The notes: generated by a model from the letters alone, not told the origin. Shown: positions 12,290 to 23,790, numbered from the stretch's first letter. The stretch is DNA of 64,000 nt from Sophora flavescens (GCA_030762895.1 CM061069.1:24919404-24983403); one strand, 5' to 3'. Program-made: numbers and translations.

Positions 12290-12908
12290 TGTACTGGTCG
12301 AGGAGTAAAACCCGGTCACCGAGCTTGGACACCCGACACAATCAAGGTGGGAATGATAAGATATTAATATTATCTTTAATAATCTTATATTATCTCAAAT
12401 AACATTATCCGGTTAGGAGATCATTTTAAGATATTGGTATTTAATAATAATGATATTATCTCAAATAACCTTATCCGATTAGAAAAGATAATATCTCTTA
12501 AATTAAGGAAATCATATCTGTAAAAAGATTTAAGAGATAAAATGAGATAAATCCAGATCTCTTAAAGATATGGGGATCCTATTATAAAAAGAGGAGAACC
12601 CAAAGGAGAGACTCATTTTTCACCAACCCCGGTGACTCTCCCTTAAGCGTATTAGAGAAACTAGCTCGACCAAGAGACTATTGAAAAGTCCTTGCTCGCT
12701 GGTATTCATCAGATACAAGATTAGGGGATTGAGATCACCATATGACCAAGGGTTGAACCTAGAACTACGTCTGGCTTTGATTCCCATTGGGATACGTAGG
12801 ACCGGAATACAATATTCTGTCAAGCCTTAATCTAAAACAACCTTGGAGTTCATTCTTGGTTAGGCGTTCTACGGCGAGACTCACTTGCCTCGGATCTCGG
12901 CGAGAACA
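12290..12908 (+). repeat. 5' LTR of the Tat element
   Basis: It starts TGTACTGGTCG and ends CGAGAACA. A TATA box (TATAAAAA, 12583-12590) lies inside, so transcription should start about 12610-12620. Its twin is at 21571-22174. Confidence 0.9.
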
Positions 12909-12910
12909 TT

Positions 12911-12929
12911 TGGCGCCCACCATGGGGCC
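12911..12929 (+). promoter_or_regulatory. primer-binding site of the Tat element
   Basis: TGGCGCCCACCATGGGGCC begins two bases after the 5' LTR, the standard place for tRNA priming. The exact tRNA is not assigned. Confidence 0.7.
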
Positions 12930-12962
12930 GAGGAAAAACTTTCCCCGGTTCCATAAGAAAGC

Positions 12963-14611
12963 TTGATGGTGACTATACGGAATGGCCCGCGGGGTGGGGC
13001 GAACAACATGAACCATAAATATCATGAGGCTTCGAACACGAGCCAAAACCATGACAATCACCCTCCCCCTCCCATCGATGAAGATAACCCTCGGCTGGGA
13101 GAGGTTATAGCACGGTTAAAGAAGCTGCAGAAGGAGAATGAGGAGATACGTGCTCAAAACCAAAGGCTTTTAAGAACTCGGAAAAAAGAAAGATCAGTGG
13201 CACCTTCCGAGGAAGAGCAATCCTCACCTGAGGCCAGCCAAAAGGATCCATCCACGTACCTTCTCCTCATGATACTAACCGACCGTCCAGGACCAAACCC
13301 CGCCCAGAGGCTTCAGAAGCTAAGTCTCGTGCAGAAAGGACTATCCAAAAAGAAAGGGTAACAGACCCACGGCCGAGGCTGCCGTTCACGGATGACATCG
13401 ATGAGGTAATCATGCCTAGACATTTCAAGCCCCTTAACATCGATAAATTCAATGGCACCACTGACCCAACCAAGCACGTAGAATCCTTTGTTTCTTCTGT
13501 TTACCTCGTGACCGATTCGGAAGCCATCATGTGCAAAGTTTTTCCAACCACTTTGCAAGGCCCTGCCTTAACCTGGCTTACAAATCTACCACCTCGTTCA
13601 ATTAATTCCTTTGATGTGCTTATAACCAAGTTCACTGCATAATTCGCAGCAAGCCGAAAGCACAAAAGGCCCTCGATCTCGCTGGTGAATTTTAAACAAG
13701 AAAGGAATGAATCGCTCAGAGATTATATGGCTCGTTTTAGTGCCAAACAAATTTTAATTCCCAATATGAGCTCGAAACTCTGTCTTCACACCGTCATGGG
13801 CGGTCTGAAGCCAGGGACATTCTTTGAGTATTTATCTCGAAAACCACCAAGAGATTTTGAAGAGTTGCGGGAAAAAGCTACAGGTTTCATGAACTCAGAA
13901 GAGATGGTAGAATTCAAAAGGAGAGAAAGAGGTTTTGAGGACAAGAACTCGGTTCCGAGCAAAGCAAGAGATACGGAGGCTAACCCACAAAGGGCCCAAA
14001 AGACCAATGAAAGGGGATTCTCGGAGAGGCAACCCAGGTACCAGTCTTATACGCCGCTAAACCGATCTCGGGCAACCATTCTCCAGGAGGTGTGCAACGC
14101 CAAGTTACTCACCTTACCTCGACCGTCCAAAACGCCGGTCAATGCAGACAGAAGAAAAGAATGCAAGTGGCATCAAAACTATGGTCACTCTGCTGAAGAT
14201 TGTAGGGCAACCCAGGAAAAAATTGAGGAATTGGTACGGGCAGGTCGTCTTGACCGTTTCGTTCGCCGAGATGATAATGGAGGCGGATGAGCTGGTCGAA
14301 GACGACGGAGACGCGGTTATGACAACTGTAACCGAGATGCAAACCAGCAAGGAAATAGTCAGAACGGAGATCGGTTGAATAATCATAGGGCTCTTAATGA
14401 AGAATCAGAAGGAGGAGTCAGAGGGGTCATCAATACAATCTCAAGAGGATTTGCAGGTGGTGGAACAACGAGTTCAGCTCGGCGGCGTCATGTAAAAGCC
14501 ATCCGATCTGTAAACACGGTGTCTGGAAAACCTACAAGGACAAGGCCTCCAATAACTTTCTCGGATGATGATTTAGGGGGCTGGATCCAAATCAAGATGA
14601 CCCAATGGTGA
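12963..14611 (+). pseudogene. Tat gag, broken
   Basis: The frame opens at 12963 with a charged coiled-coil region (EVIARLKKLQKENEEIRAQN). It shifts frame near 13250 and continues from 13412 as a Retrotrans_gag domain (FNGTTDPTKHVESF, then LQGPALTWL). A TAA at 13640-13642 and a TGA at 14288-14290 interrupt the same frame. A C-X2-H-X4-H-X4-C knuckle (CKWHQNYGHSAEDC), usual in this lineage, lies around 14163-14205. The frame is lost again at a G5 run near 14576, just before protease. The product would be the capsid/nucleocapsid protein of the retrotransposon particle. Confidence 0.85.
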
Positions 14612-15069
14612 TAACGGTTGAATTAGTCAACTTCTCGGTCAAACGAACACTTATTGACCAGGGGAGCTCGGCTGATATTCTATACCTGGCGACCTTCAAG
14701 AAACTTGGAATTCCAGAAAAGCTGATAAAAGAGCAGCAAGACAAGCTAGTAGGGTTCGCCGGGGAGCAAGTAAAAACCCGAGGTTACATAGACCTCTTAA
14801 CAACGTTTGGAGAAGGAAGACTCTCCAAATCCGTATCAGTCAGGTACGTTATTGTGGATGCCGGCACGTCGTACAACATCCTTATTGGAAGGCCGACGTT
14901 GAATGAACTCGGAGGGATTGTCTCTACCCTACACCTGACAATGAAATTCCCAGCCGAGTCCGGAGATATAGTCGCAGTCCGAGCTGACCAAAGAATAGCC
15001 AGGCAATGCTATGTGGATAGCCTAAAGGTTACCCGAAACCGTGGATATCGCAAAGAATGCCGAGGATGA
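14605..15069 (+). pseudogene. Tat retropepsin (protease), frame-shifted at both ends
   Basis: This 154-codon segment has an aspartic-protease active-site region DQGSSADIL near residue 18 and a downstream ILIGRPTLNELG flap/hydrophobic motif near residue 96. In this lineage the loop is D-x-G-S-S, so it may be preserved. It is entered by a frameshift at the G-run near 14576 and lost by another near 15036. The enzyme would cleave the Gag-Pol polyprotein. Confidence 0.8.
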
Positions 15070-16494
15070 TAAAGACGAAGTGGTAAGGTCGGTCAGTTTG
15101 GTAACTTCAGCCAGCTTGGTCAGCATGTTTGAACTTGACCCAAGGACGGAGATGTACGAGTCCAGAGCCGAACCAACAGAGTCTTTAGAAAGGTTCCAGT
15201 TGGGAGCCCAGGCTGAACAGTGCACCAAAGTCGGCAGTCAGCTCGACCCCTCGCTCAAACAAAGGATTCAAGCGGTCTTAAGAAAGAATGCCGATTTGTT
15301 TGCTTGGAAGACATCAGATATGCCTGGTATAGACTCCAATTTCATGTGCCATAAGCTATCTATATGTCCCGAAGCCAAGTCTGTAGCTCAGAAAAAGAAA
15401 ACTTGGCGAAGAAAGGCGTCGAGCAGTAGCCGAGGAAACTGCCAAACTGGTCAAAGCAAATTTCATCAGAGAGGTGAAGTACACTACTTGGCTAGCCAAC
15501 GTGGTGTTAGTTAGAAAGGCCAACGGTAAATGGAGAATGTGCACCGACTACACCGATCTCAATAAGGTATGCCCAAAGGATTCTTATCCTCTTCCCAACG
15601 TTGACAGACTGGTAGACGGGGCCTCAGGGTACAAAGTTTTGTCCTTTTTGGACGCATACTCTGGTTATAACCAGATCAGGATGTATCCACCCGATGAAGA
15701 AAAAACGACATTTATGACTGATGGGGCAAACTACTGCTATCAGGTAATGCCTTTCGGTTTAAAAAATGCTGGTGCAACATATCAAAGGCTTATGGACAAA
15801 GTTTTTGTCAACCAGATCAGAAAGAACCTAGAAGTATATGTTGATGATATGGTGGTAAAATCTGACGACCTAAGGCAACACTCATCCGACCTCGAAGAAA
15901 TTTTCAGTCAGCTCAGAAAATACAACATGAGGTTAAATCCCGAAAAATGCTCTTTTGGTGTACAAGGAGGAAAGTTCTTAGGATATATGCTAACACACAG
16001 AGGGATTGAAGCTAATCCAGATAAGTGCAAAGCTGTTATGGAAATGCGGAGTCCTCGGAATGTGAAAGAAATTCAGAGGTTAGCTGGCCGATTAGCTTCT
16101 TTATCCCGCTTTCTCTTGAAGTCCGCAAGAAAAGGCAAGACCCTTCTTATAGCTTTTGAAAAAACCAAAAGAGTTCACCTGGACTGAGGAGTATGAGAAA
16201 TCCTTTGAGGATCTGAAACTCTTTCTAGACTCTCCCCCGATCCTCACTCGGTCGAAGCTCCGCAAAGATCTGTACTTGTATCTATCTGTCAACGATTATG
16301 CAATTAGTGCAGTAATCATCCAAAAAGAGGGAGAACAACAGATGCCGGTGTATTATGTGAGTAGAATCCTGAAGGATGCAGAAACACGATATCAAGTAAT
16401 TGAAAAACTAGCCCTCGCCTTAATTATGGCAGCTCGGAGGCTACGACCTTATTTCCAGTCGCACCAAGTTATAGTCAAAACGATCATCCAATAA
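15041..16494 (+). pseudogene. Tat reverse transcriptase and RNase H, frameshifted
   Basis: A linker ORF (15041-15514) changes frame at an A-rich run near 15390-15410 into the RT frame (15474-16187). Visible RT motifs are WRMCTDYTDLNKVCPKD, FLDAYSGYNQI, YQVMPFGLKNAGATY and the catalytic YVDDMVVKS. Another shift near 16160 leads to an RNase H domain (16156-16494; YLSVNDYAISAVIIQKE, MPVYYVSRILKDAE). It would copy RNA into cDNA. Three frameshifts mean it cannot be made as one polyprotein. Confidence 0.85.
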
Positions 16495-16564
16495 AGCGGG
16501 TGCTCGGGAAACTTGATCTAGCCGCATGTAATGATAGCTTGGTCGGTAGAATTGTCGAGTCGGT

Positions 16565-18370
16565 TTGCAATATGAGCAGAGGGGGCCGATGAAAGCACAA
16601 TGCCTCTCCGACTTCATTGCCGAGCTCTCTTCTAAGCCGAGGTCGGGATCCTTCATCTGGCTTCTATATGTTGATGGATCGTCTAACGTAACGGGAAGCG
16701 GAGCTAGAATAATTCTCGAAGACCCTGATGATCTAATCCTGGAACAATCTTTAAAGTTTGGGTTCACTGCTTCAAACAACCAAGCGGAATATGAAGCCCT
16801 TATTGCAGGATTGATCCTAGCTAAAGAAGTTGGAGTCCAAGAATTAAAATGCCGAAGTGACTCACAACATGTAACAGGACAAGTCTCGGGTGATTATCAA
16901 ACAAAGGATCCCCAACTAACCAGGTATCTCTGCAAGGTTAATAGTCTAATTTCTGAATTTGATAATTTTACTATTGAGCATATACCTCTGGAGGAAAATT
17001 CCAGGGCAGATCTGTTGTCCAAGTTGGCTAGTACCAAGAAAGCTGGCCAACTTAGAACTTTTATTCAGGAAAACCTTCTCGAACCGAGCATAAAAAGTGT
17101 CGAAGTAATAATGACCGAGCACTATGATCGTGGCTGGATGACACCAATTTGGGAATATTTAGCCTCGGACAAATTACCCAGTGACCCTGAGGAGGCGAGG
17201 AGAATTCGTTTAAAATCTTGCCATTACACCATCCGAGACAGAGAGCTGTACAGAAGAGGATTCTCCATACCATTACTGAAGGGCCTAGCAAAGGAGCAGT
17301 CCGAGTACGTAATGGATAAGATGCAACGAGGAATCCGTGGAATGCATTCAGGTGGCCGATCTCTGGCAGCTCGGGTCCTGCGAGCGGGGTTTTATTGGCC
17401 GACCATGAAACTGGATTGTGCTACCTGGACTAATAGGTGTGAGCTTTGTCAGAAGTTCGTCAATGTAGCACGAGCTCCAGGAGAAGAGCTCCATTCCATG
17501 TTCTCGCCGTGACCCTTTACTATGTGGGGGATGGATATAGTCGGTTCTTTCCCAGTTGCCAAAGGTCAAGTCAAGTTCTTGCTAGTAGGGGTAGACTACT
17601 TCACCAAGTGGAATGAAGCAGAACCATTAGCTCCGATAACCGCTAAAAAGGTTTAGAGTTTTGTATGGAAAAACATCATATGCAGGCACGACCTCCCTTA
17701 TGCAATTGTCACAGATAATGGAAAGCAATTCACCGATAAAGAGCTTAGGGAGTTCTACTCCAACCTTGGAATTAAGCATAAAGTGACCTCGGTTGAGCAT
17801 CCACAAACAAATGGACAAGTAGAAGCATCCAATAAAGTCATTTTAAACGAGCTCAAAGGAAGGTTAGGCCAATCAAAGGGGGCTTGGGTTGAACAATTAC
17901 CAAGCATCCTATGGGCTTACCATTGCTCACCGCAATCTTCAACCGGTGAAACACCGTTCAAGCTAACATACAGAACCGATGTAATGATTCCAGTTGAGCT
18001 CGGCGAACTCTCTTTCCGGAGGCAGCATCATGACCAAAATAGGAAAGAAGAAGAAATCCGAGTTGAGCTTGACATGGTTGAAGAAGTCTGAGATGAGGCG
18101 AAAATCAGAGAAGAGCTATGCAAGCAAAAAGCAACTCGGAGGTACAACTCGAGGTTGCAGCCAAGGGAATTTGTGCAAGGTGACTTAGTGTTGAGATTAC
18201 AAAACGACGCGAGAAAAGACTCCAGAGAGGGTAAGCTCGCAGCGAACTGGTCTGGCCCATTCAGAATATCTAGACTATCTAGATATGGTGCTTATAAGCT
18301 AGAAGAATTGTCAGGAAAGGCTGTTTCAAGAACATGGAACACTTCCCACCTTAAGTTTTATTTTAGTTAA
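16565..18370 (+). pseudogene. Tat archaeal-type RNase H and integrase, three stops
   Basis: A single frame covers the whole stretch, with stops at 17510-17512 (TGA), 17654-17656 (TAG) and 18089-18091 (TGA). It starts with a second RNase H (LLYVDGSS, NNQAEYEALIAGL, KCRSDSQ) typical of the Tat lineage. A degraded HHCC zinc region (MHSGGRSLAARVL, CELCQK) and the integrase core follow (VGVDYFTKW, VTDNGKQF, EHPQTNGQVEASNK). The C-terminal part ends SRTWNTSHLKFYFS at 18370. All three stops are one transition away from sense codons (CGA, CAG or TGG). Confidence 0.85.
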
Positions 18371-18534
18371 GGTTATGTAAGTAGGTGATGTACTCTTTTT
18401 CCTATCCCGGTCTTTTTCCCACGAGGTGTTGACCAGGAAGGTTTTAATGAGGCACACCCGGAAAAATAAATAAATAGAATCATTTCCATTTGCGCTATTA
18501 GGCAAGAATACTGTTATGATTAAAAAAATATTTA

Positions 18535-18905
18535 TAAAGGATGGTTAAAAACCTAAAAAGGTTGACCGAGCTAAAATCGACTGAGTTGAGGTCGAAATGC
18601 CGAGCCTATAAAGGTAAAACAACATCTAAAGATGGTTAAAAACCTAAAAAGGTTGACCGAGCTAAAATCGACTGAGTTGAGGTCGAAATGCCGAGCCTAA
18701 AAAGGTAAACCACATCTAAAGATGGTGAAAAACCTAAAAATATTGACCGAGCTAAAATCGACCGAGTTGAGGTCGAAATGCCAAGCCTAAAAAGGTAAAC
18801 CACATCTAAAGATGGTTAAAAACCTAAAAAGGTTGACCGAGCTAAAATCGATCGAGTTGAGGTCAAAATGCCGAGCCTATAAAGGTAAACCATATTTAAA
18901 GGTAG
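18535..18905. repeat. ~90-bp tandem repeat in the Tat 3' region, about four units
   Basis: The phrase gatggttaaaaacctaaaaa starts near 18540, 18633, 18722 and 18812. Each unit also contains gaccgagctaaaatcgac and gaggtcgaaatgcc. Tandem repeats in the 3' untranslated region are a known Tat trait and a source of satellite DNA. Confidence 0.85.
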
Positions 18906-19449
18906 TTAAAAACCAAAAAAAGGCAACCGATGCCTAAGAAGGTTAGTAAATACCTGCAGGTATTCCAAGTTCCAAAACTCGAGTAAACCGAGTAACGTGC
19001 CAAACTGTAAAGCGAGAGCACTAACTTAGACAAATAGTTACAAGGTCGAACTCCAAAAGTCGACAAGGCATTAGAAAAGTTCCTAAGTAAAAAGTAACTC
19101 GTAAGCAAGCGTGTGATTTCATTAAAAACAAGGGGCAAAGCCCAGAATACATAAGAGTTCAAAATAAAAAGGGCATTGCCCTAGGAACATGTTTGCTAGG
19201 CTACTCATGGGCATCCTCATGAGCAACGATTTCAAGAGTTGGGGTCATCCTCAAGCACTCGGAGGTATAGCAGAAGATTGGTCAGGTAGGCCCATTTAGT
19301 CTTCACCATCGACTCCCTCCTTGGTTGCTTGCCCCTCACCCTCCTCTTCTTGAGCTACGTCTTCCTCATCCTCCAGCTCGGACAACGGAACTAGAATTCC
19401 ATCTCTGTTAAAATCCTTGTCCACGTCAGCAAAGGAGAAGTCAGCATTC
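18906..19449. other. Tat 3' internal region, non-coding
   Basis: Between the tandem repeat and the accessory coiled coil. The minus-strand ORF at 18896-19162 has no protein-family look. The 3' end or terminator of the antisense gene may lie here, but I cannot place it. Confidence 0.4.
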
Positions 19450-20703
19450 GGGTTGAAGCTGCTTCACGGCTCGGGAGAAGCCATTAACGTGCTCCTTCAT
19501 AATGGAAGCCTCGGCTTCAGCCAGATCAGACCAGAGCTTGAGATTGGCCTCCTTCTCCGCCTCTAGCGACTTCCGCAGCTCAAGACTGGCCTCCTTCTCG
19601 GCTTGAAGTCCCTCTGCGGCCTTCTGAAGATTGAGTCGCTCGGCTTTTTCTATATCCAGCTTGGCCAGAAGGGCGGTCTTGCCTTTTTCCAGCTCCGCCT
19701 TCTAGGCCTTCAGCTGGCCAATGACCCGAGCTTGCTCCTCACACTTGGCCACAACTTGAGCCAAATCATCCCTCACTTTCAGGGCACGAGCGGCATCGAC
19801 CCTCATCACCTCCATCTTTTTGACGTTTTCTGAGAACTGGTGACTCCAGAAGCGGGTAATCGAAGCTATCCGAAGAGCGTAGGCAGCAACAGCCTCCATG
19901 CTTTCACCAGGCCCTTGCTCCATCAAAAGATGGGCATCAGCGGGTTTGATCACCTGGCCGTCGATGAGCGAACAGGGGTTAAACTCACTACCCCAAAGAG
20001 AACCGAAGCCCGGGTTGCAACTCCCGTCGTACCATTTGGTGTCCGAAGTAACATCGGCCACCATATGAGCCTTGCCCGACCTCCTCTCGGCGGCCGTAGT
20101 TTCTTCGACAACCAGTAGGGGAGAGGGACTTCTCCCTGGGACCTCGGACTACCAATCTTCCCGAGTCCTTTTAGAGAGGTGTATGTTCGGGTCAGCAACG
20201 TCAGTAACCTTCTTCTTTTTCCCCTTAGCTTCGGCAACCATAAATGACCCACCAGCAGCTTGGTTAGCCGACTTCTTCATCAAATCTTTATCATTAAACT
20301 TCCCCATTATCACTGCAAAAGGGAAATCTGTCAGATACAAGTATGCTACAAGGTGAGTAAAGTACCCACTAAAAAGCTACTTACAATCAAAATCGACTTG
20401 CCGAGTTGACGATTTGGGAAGCAATAAAAGTTTCCCACAAGGAAATGGCCAAGGATAGAGCTTAAGGATCTCAACATCAGCTCTTTCTTCAGTTGTCATG
20501 AACCCAACGTCGTAGCTAGAAAACTTAGTGGGATGGGAGAAGGAGGAGGCACCATTAGCACCACCACCACCATGAGAGGAAGATGGAGAAGGATGAGGAG
20601 AGCCCTCAATCAGATTGATTTCGGGCTCTACGATCTGAACCCCAGAAGAGGCATTCTGGGATACCTCGAATGAAGTCTTCATGGATGAAAAACTAGAAAT
20701 CAA
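19450..20703 (-). pseudogene. antisense accessory gene of the Tat element, broken
   Basis: The first exon runs from about 20703 to 20390 and is rich in Ser, Gly and Pro (MKTSFEVSQNASSG start). A plausible intron follows: donor GTAAGTAG and acceptor TTTTGCAG on the minus strand, between about 20390 and 20315. Exon 2 continues with a basic KGKKKK nuclear-signal-like patch (20149-20340) and reaches a stop (TAG) after REDW. A shifted frame (20064-19702) resumes, then a long coiled coil whose frame is again broken near 19702. Grande-type Tat elements are known to carry such an antisense gene coding a nuclear protein. The role is unknown. Confidence 0.65.
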
Positions 20704-20831
20704 ACTGAAAAAAGAGATGAGAAGGGCGTACCTCCAATAGGAAAGGAAGTGTGAAAGCTTGAACTAGAAGGGACTCGAGAGAGAAGAAAATCAAAGGTTC
20801 AAGGAAAGTGAAGCCCTGCATCAGCGGCTCG

Positions 20832-20846
20832 CTCAATTTATAGAAA
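20832..20846 (-). promoter_or_regulatory. TATA-like box upstream of the antisense gene
   Basis: On the minus strand TTTCTATAAATTGAG lies about 130-150 bases upstream of the first ATG. It is a reasonable own promoter for the accessory gene. Position only; no functional evidence. Confidence 0.45.
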
Positions 20847-20899
20847 AAAGAGCAAAGCTTCAAAAAGAAATGAATCGCTCCTTTTGGTGAAATGATGAT

Positions 20900-21558
20900 G
20901 GTTGTTGACTTGAGAGAGAAGAGAAACGTGCCTTCAAGGCTGCGCAAATTCGGCGCACTAATGGAAAAGAAACACCTGGTAGAGACATCGGAATACACGC
21001 TGTCAACAATTAAAAATATGGGCACGCAGCTACAGCACAGGCCTTGGAAACAATGCCATAAAAGCCATGCGTCACAAGTCAGCTTTGGCTTATTAAAAAA
21101 GGGCAACATCTCTTTTGATCTCGGGAACCGAGAAAATATAGTCACAGTACGAAACTAAGATGACTACCTCGGCTAGGCTCGGCTCCATCAAAAAACTTCC
21201 ACGCATTCAGCTCAAAGCTTGAGGGGCTTGTATATGAGCCGAGGTGTAAAGCTCGCCAACTCGAAGCATGAAAATCAGTTGCCCGAGGTGTTCACCGAGG
21301 TAAGAGATATATATATGTACCGAAGTATTAAGCTCGGCCAATTACCTCGCCAACTCGAAAGGCTAGAGAAGAAACCAAGTTCCTAAGCTCGGTCACCGAG
21401 GTTGAACGATTGGTCGAGGTACGAGATCGGTCAATAACACTATGGTAAAATGGGGGAGAGAACCTACACCATAAACCTTATATCCTCCAAATAAGGTTTT
21501 TAAAAGGCCAAGCTCGGCTACTGTCATGAAAACTTTTACGCTTCTACTAGCTCAAAGC
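20900..21558. other. Tat region between accessory promoter and polypurine tract
   Basis: No coding family is visible; the plus ORF at 20892-21158 looks accidental. The text is rich in TCGGC/CCGAG words. From about 21180 to 21250 there is a region similar to the polypurine/LTR junction (gcttgaggggcttgtat), perhaps a decayed duplicate of it. Confidence 0.4.
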
Positions 21559-21570
21559 TTGGGGGGCTTG
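21559..21570 (+). promoter_or_regulatory. polypurine tract of the Tat element
   Basis: TTGGGGGGCTTG directly precedes the 3' LTR, the usual plus-strand priming site. Confidence 0.6.
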
Positions 21571-22174
21571 TGTACTGGCCGAGGAGTAAAACCTGGTCAC
21601 CGAGCTTGGATACCCGACCCAATCAAGGTGGGAATGATAAGATATTGATATTATCTTTAATAATCTTATATTATCTCAAATAACCTTATCCGGTTAGGAG
21701 ATCATTTTAAGATATTGGTATTTAATAATCATGATATTATCTCAAATAACCTTATCCGATTAGAAAAGATAATATCCCTTAAATTAAGGAAATCATATCT
21801 CTAAAAAGATTTAAGAGATAAAATGAGATAAATCCAGATCTCTTAAAGATATGGGGATCCTATTATAAAAAGAGGAGAACCCAAAGGAGAGACTCACTTT
21901 TCACCAACCCCGGTGACTCTCCCTTAAGCGTATTAGAGAAACTAGCTCGACCAAGAGACTATTGAAAAGTCCTTGCTAGCTGGTATTCATCAGATACAAG
22001 ATTAGGGGATTGAGATCACCATATAACCAAGGGTTGAACCTAGAACTACGCCTGGCTTTGACGTAGGATTGGAATACAATATTCTGTCAAGCCTTAATCT
22101 AAAACAACCCCGGAGTTCACTCTTGGTTAGGTGTTCTACGGCGAGACTCGCTGTGTCGGATCTCGGCGAGAACA
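21571..22174 (+). repeat. 3' LTR of the Tat element
   Basis: It starts TGTACTGGCCG and ends CGAGAACA. Compared with the 5' LTR it has about 20 substitutions and lacks ~15 bp in the region matching 12781-12800. Confidence 0.9.
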
Positions 22175-22865
22175 GTCGGTTTTTCTGAAATTTCTTAAAG
22201 GCATTTATAGGTCTTGTAATCACGAATCCAACGAGACCAAAATATTGAATTTTCGATGAGAATAGAGAAATAAGTTCTTATGAAATCGCAAGAAAACATC
22301 ATTAATTTTTATCAAAATCTAGAAAACAATTTTCACCAATTCGTGAAATTATATAAGGGTTTTTGTAGATCATGAAATTTAGAGTTCAATGACACCAAAA
22401 TCACGAATTTTGGTTGAGAAATTTAGAAGATACGGAAGAAAAATCGAATGGGTCGCAAAATGGGTTGCGCGTCCCGGTTTAGCCAGAAATGGGCAAAGAA
22501 GACCCCAGGAACCACTCTGCGCAACGCCCACTCGTGGCTTTGGAGACTGAGAGTGTGCGGAGTCATACGACATCGTTTTGACATGCCATGTTTTTTTGTT
22601 GTACTCCACTTTGTCTCCTCTATTTTTGTTGTGAATGTTTATATTTTTTTTAGACATCCAAAACTATTTTAATATTTCTTTAGAACTTAAATACGTTAAA
22701 TTTATATGATACTCTCTGAATTTGACCGTGAAATTTTTTATAATTATTGTACCATTTCTGGGCTTGTTGTATATTGCATACTCTCAAAGTTAATGTTGTT
22801 TGGTTATTCAACTATTTTTTATGCTATTTTGTGAGTATTATATTGCATAAAATATTGTGCCATTG
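22175..22865. other. intergenic, unassigned repeat-like DNA
   Basis: The stretch 22190-22570 has repeated atcacgaat/aattttcg phrases like those in plant LTR regions, but I could not find its ends. No gene is supported. Confidence 0.35.
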
Positions 22866-23023
22866 GGGATTATGTTGATAATGCTCTCATTGAGGATGAG
22901 CCTCCAAAGCCCAAAGAAAATTCTTCCACCGCTGAAATTGCAAATATTGTAGAAAAGAAATCCCTAACTAATGTTGCAAAACATGATCAGAAACCTCAAA
23001 TCAACAACCATCATGATTTTTAG
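22866..23023 (+). other. coding-like fragment, unknown
   Basis: An open frame reads DYVDNALIEDEPPKPKENSS and then a charged stretch (AEIANIVEKKSLTNVAKHD) before a TAG near 23021. There is no ATG. Its composition is protein-like compared with the surrounding AT-rich DNA. It could be a retroelement or gene relic. No family recognised. Confidence 0.25.
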
Positions 23024-23790
23024 AATCATAATCATATCAGTTAGCCTGAGAAAACAAATAGATATGAAACAAAACTGGGGAATTCGCAAGTGATGAATAC
23101 AGTGTTACAAAATTTATTGATAATAAAATTACATTGACAAGAGCTTGCAAAATCTTCCAACTTCTTTAGTTTGAAATTACAAAATTGAAAAATCTCATTC
23201 TAGTTGTCATTCAGTTCCAAGGCGTCCAATTGCTTGTTGAATATTCTAATTCTAAATGGTCTTGACAATAGTGATGGTGAAGAACTAAATTAAAGTGACT
23301 CTTTGGGTGATGTACAAGTAGTTCAAAATCTCATTTCTAGTTGTACTTTAATTGAAAATAAATCTCCCAAACCTTCAAATTTGTAGTTTTTCTCCTTCCC
23401 TGTTTTGGTTGGGAAGAAGGGAAGGGAGAAAAAGCCAAAATTTCAACTCTTAACTAAGAGCGAGAAGTCCATTTGGAGTAGTCTCATTGGCATCTCTCCG
23501 AGTTCCTCATCCTATCATGATGATGGAGCACAAATTCAGGCTCTATTTTATTTTATCACTCACATCCTCTATTCTGAATTTTATTAGCACTCACATTCTG
23601 GATTTTAATGAGTCAGATTTCTTCCATCTTTATTAGACAAGAAAGAGAACCCCAGATATGAACAACATGACTAGTCAATTGAGAATGAATAACTGGTAAA
23701 ATTTGGAGTGTGAATGAAAAGAACACAGAGAAGGAATTATTTGTAGGAGACTTTGGTCAAATAATTCAAAGTCATGTTTTCAATAGTGTT
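23010..23790 (+). repeat. direct repeat, copy 1
   Basis: Similar along its length to 25195-26010. Shared phrases include ccaaggcgtccaattgcttg, aaattacattgacaa, gagcacaaattcag/ac and aggaagaattattt. It breaks off at caatagtg, where a copia-LTR-like sequence (tttgttaaaatctcaaacgt) begins. Identity of the unit is unknown. Confidence 0.7.

Larger units (their letters stand above)
12290..22174 (+). mobile_element. Ty3/gypsy Tat-lineage LTR retrotransposon, complete but broken
   Basis: Two LTRs (12290-12908 and 21571-22174) bracket, in order, a primer site, gag, protease, reverse transcriptase, RNase H, a second archaeal-type RNase H, integrase, a 3' tandem repeat, an antisense accessory gene and a polypurine tract. 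The extra RNase H and long 3' region place it in the Tat lineage. No chromodomain is seen after integrase. By eye the LTRs differ at about 20 sites plus a ~15-bp indel, roughly 96% identity. Flanks (GGTCA before, GTCGG after) do not give a clean 5-bp duplication. Several frameshifts and stops make it non-autonomous today. Confidence 0.9.

Noticed and set aside
16441..16779. 112-codon minus-strand ORF
   Set aside because: Shadow of the Tat RNase H coding strand.
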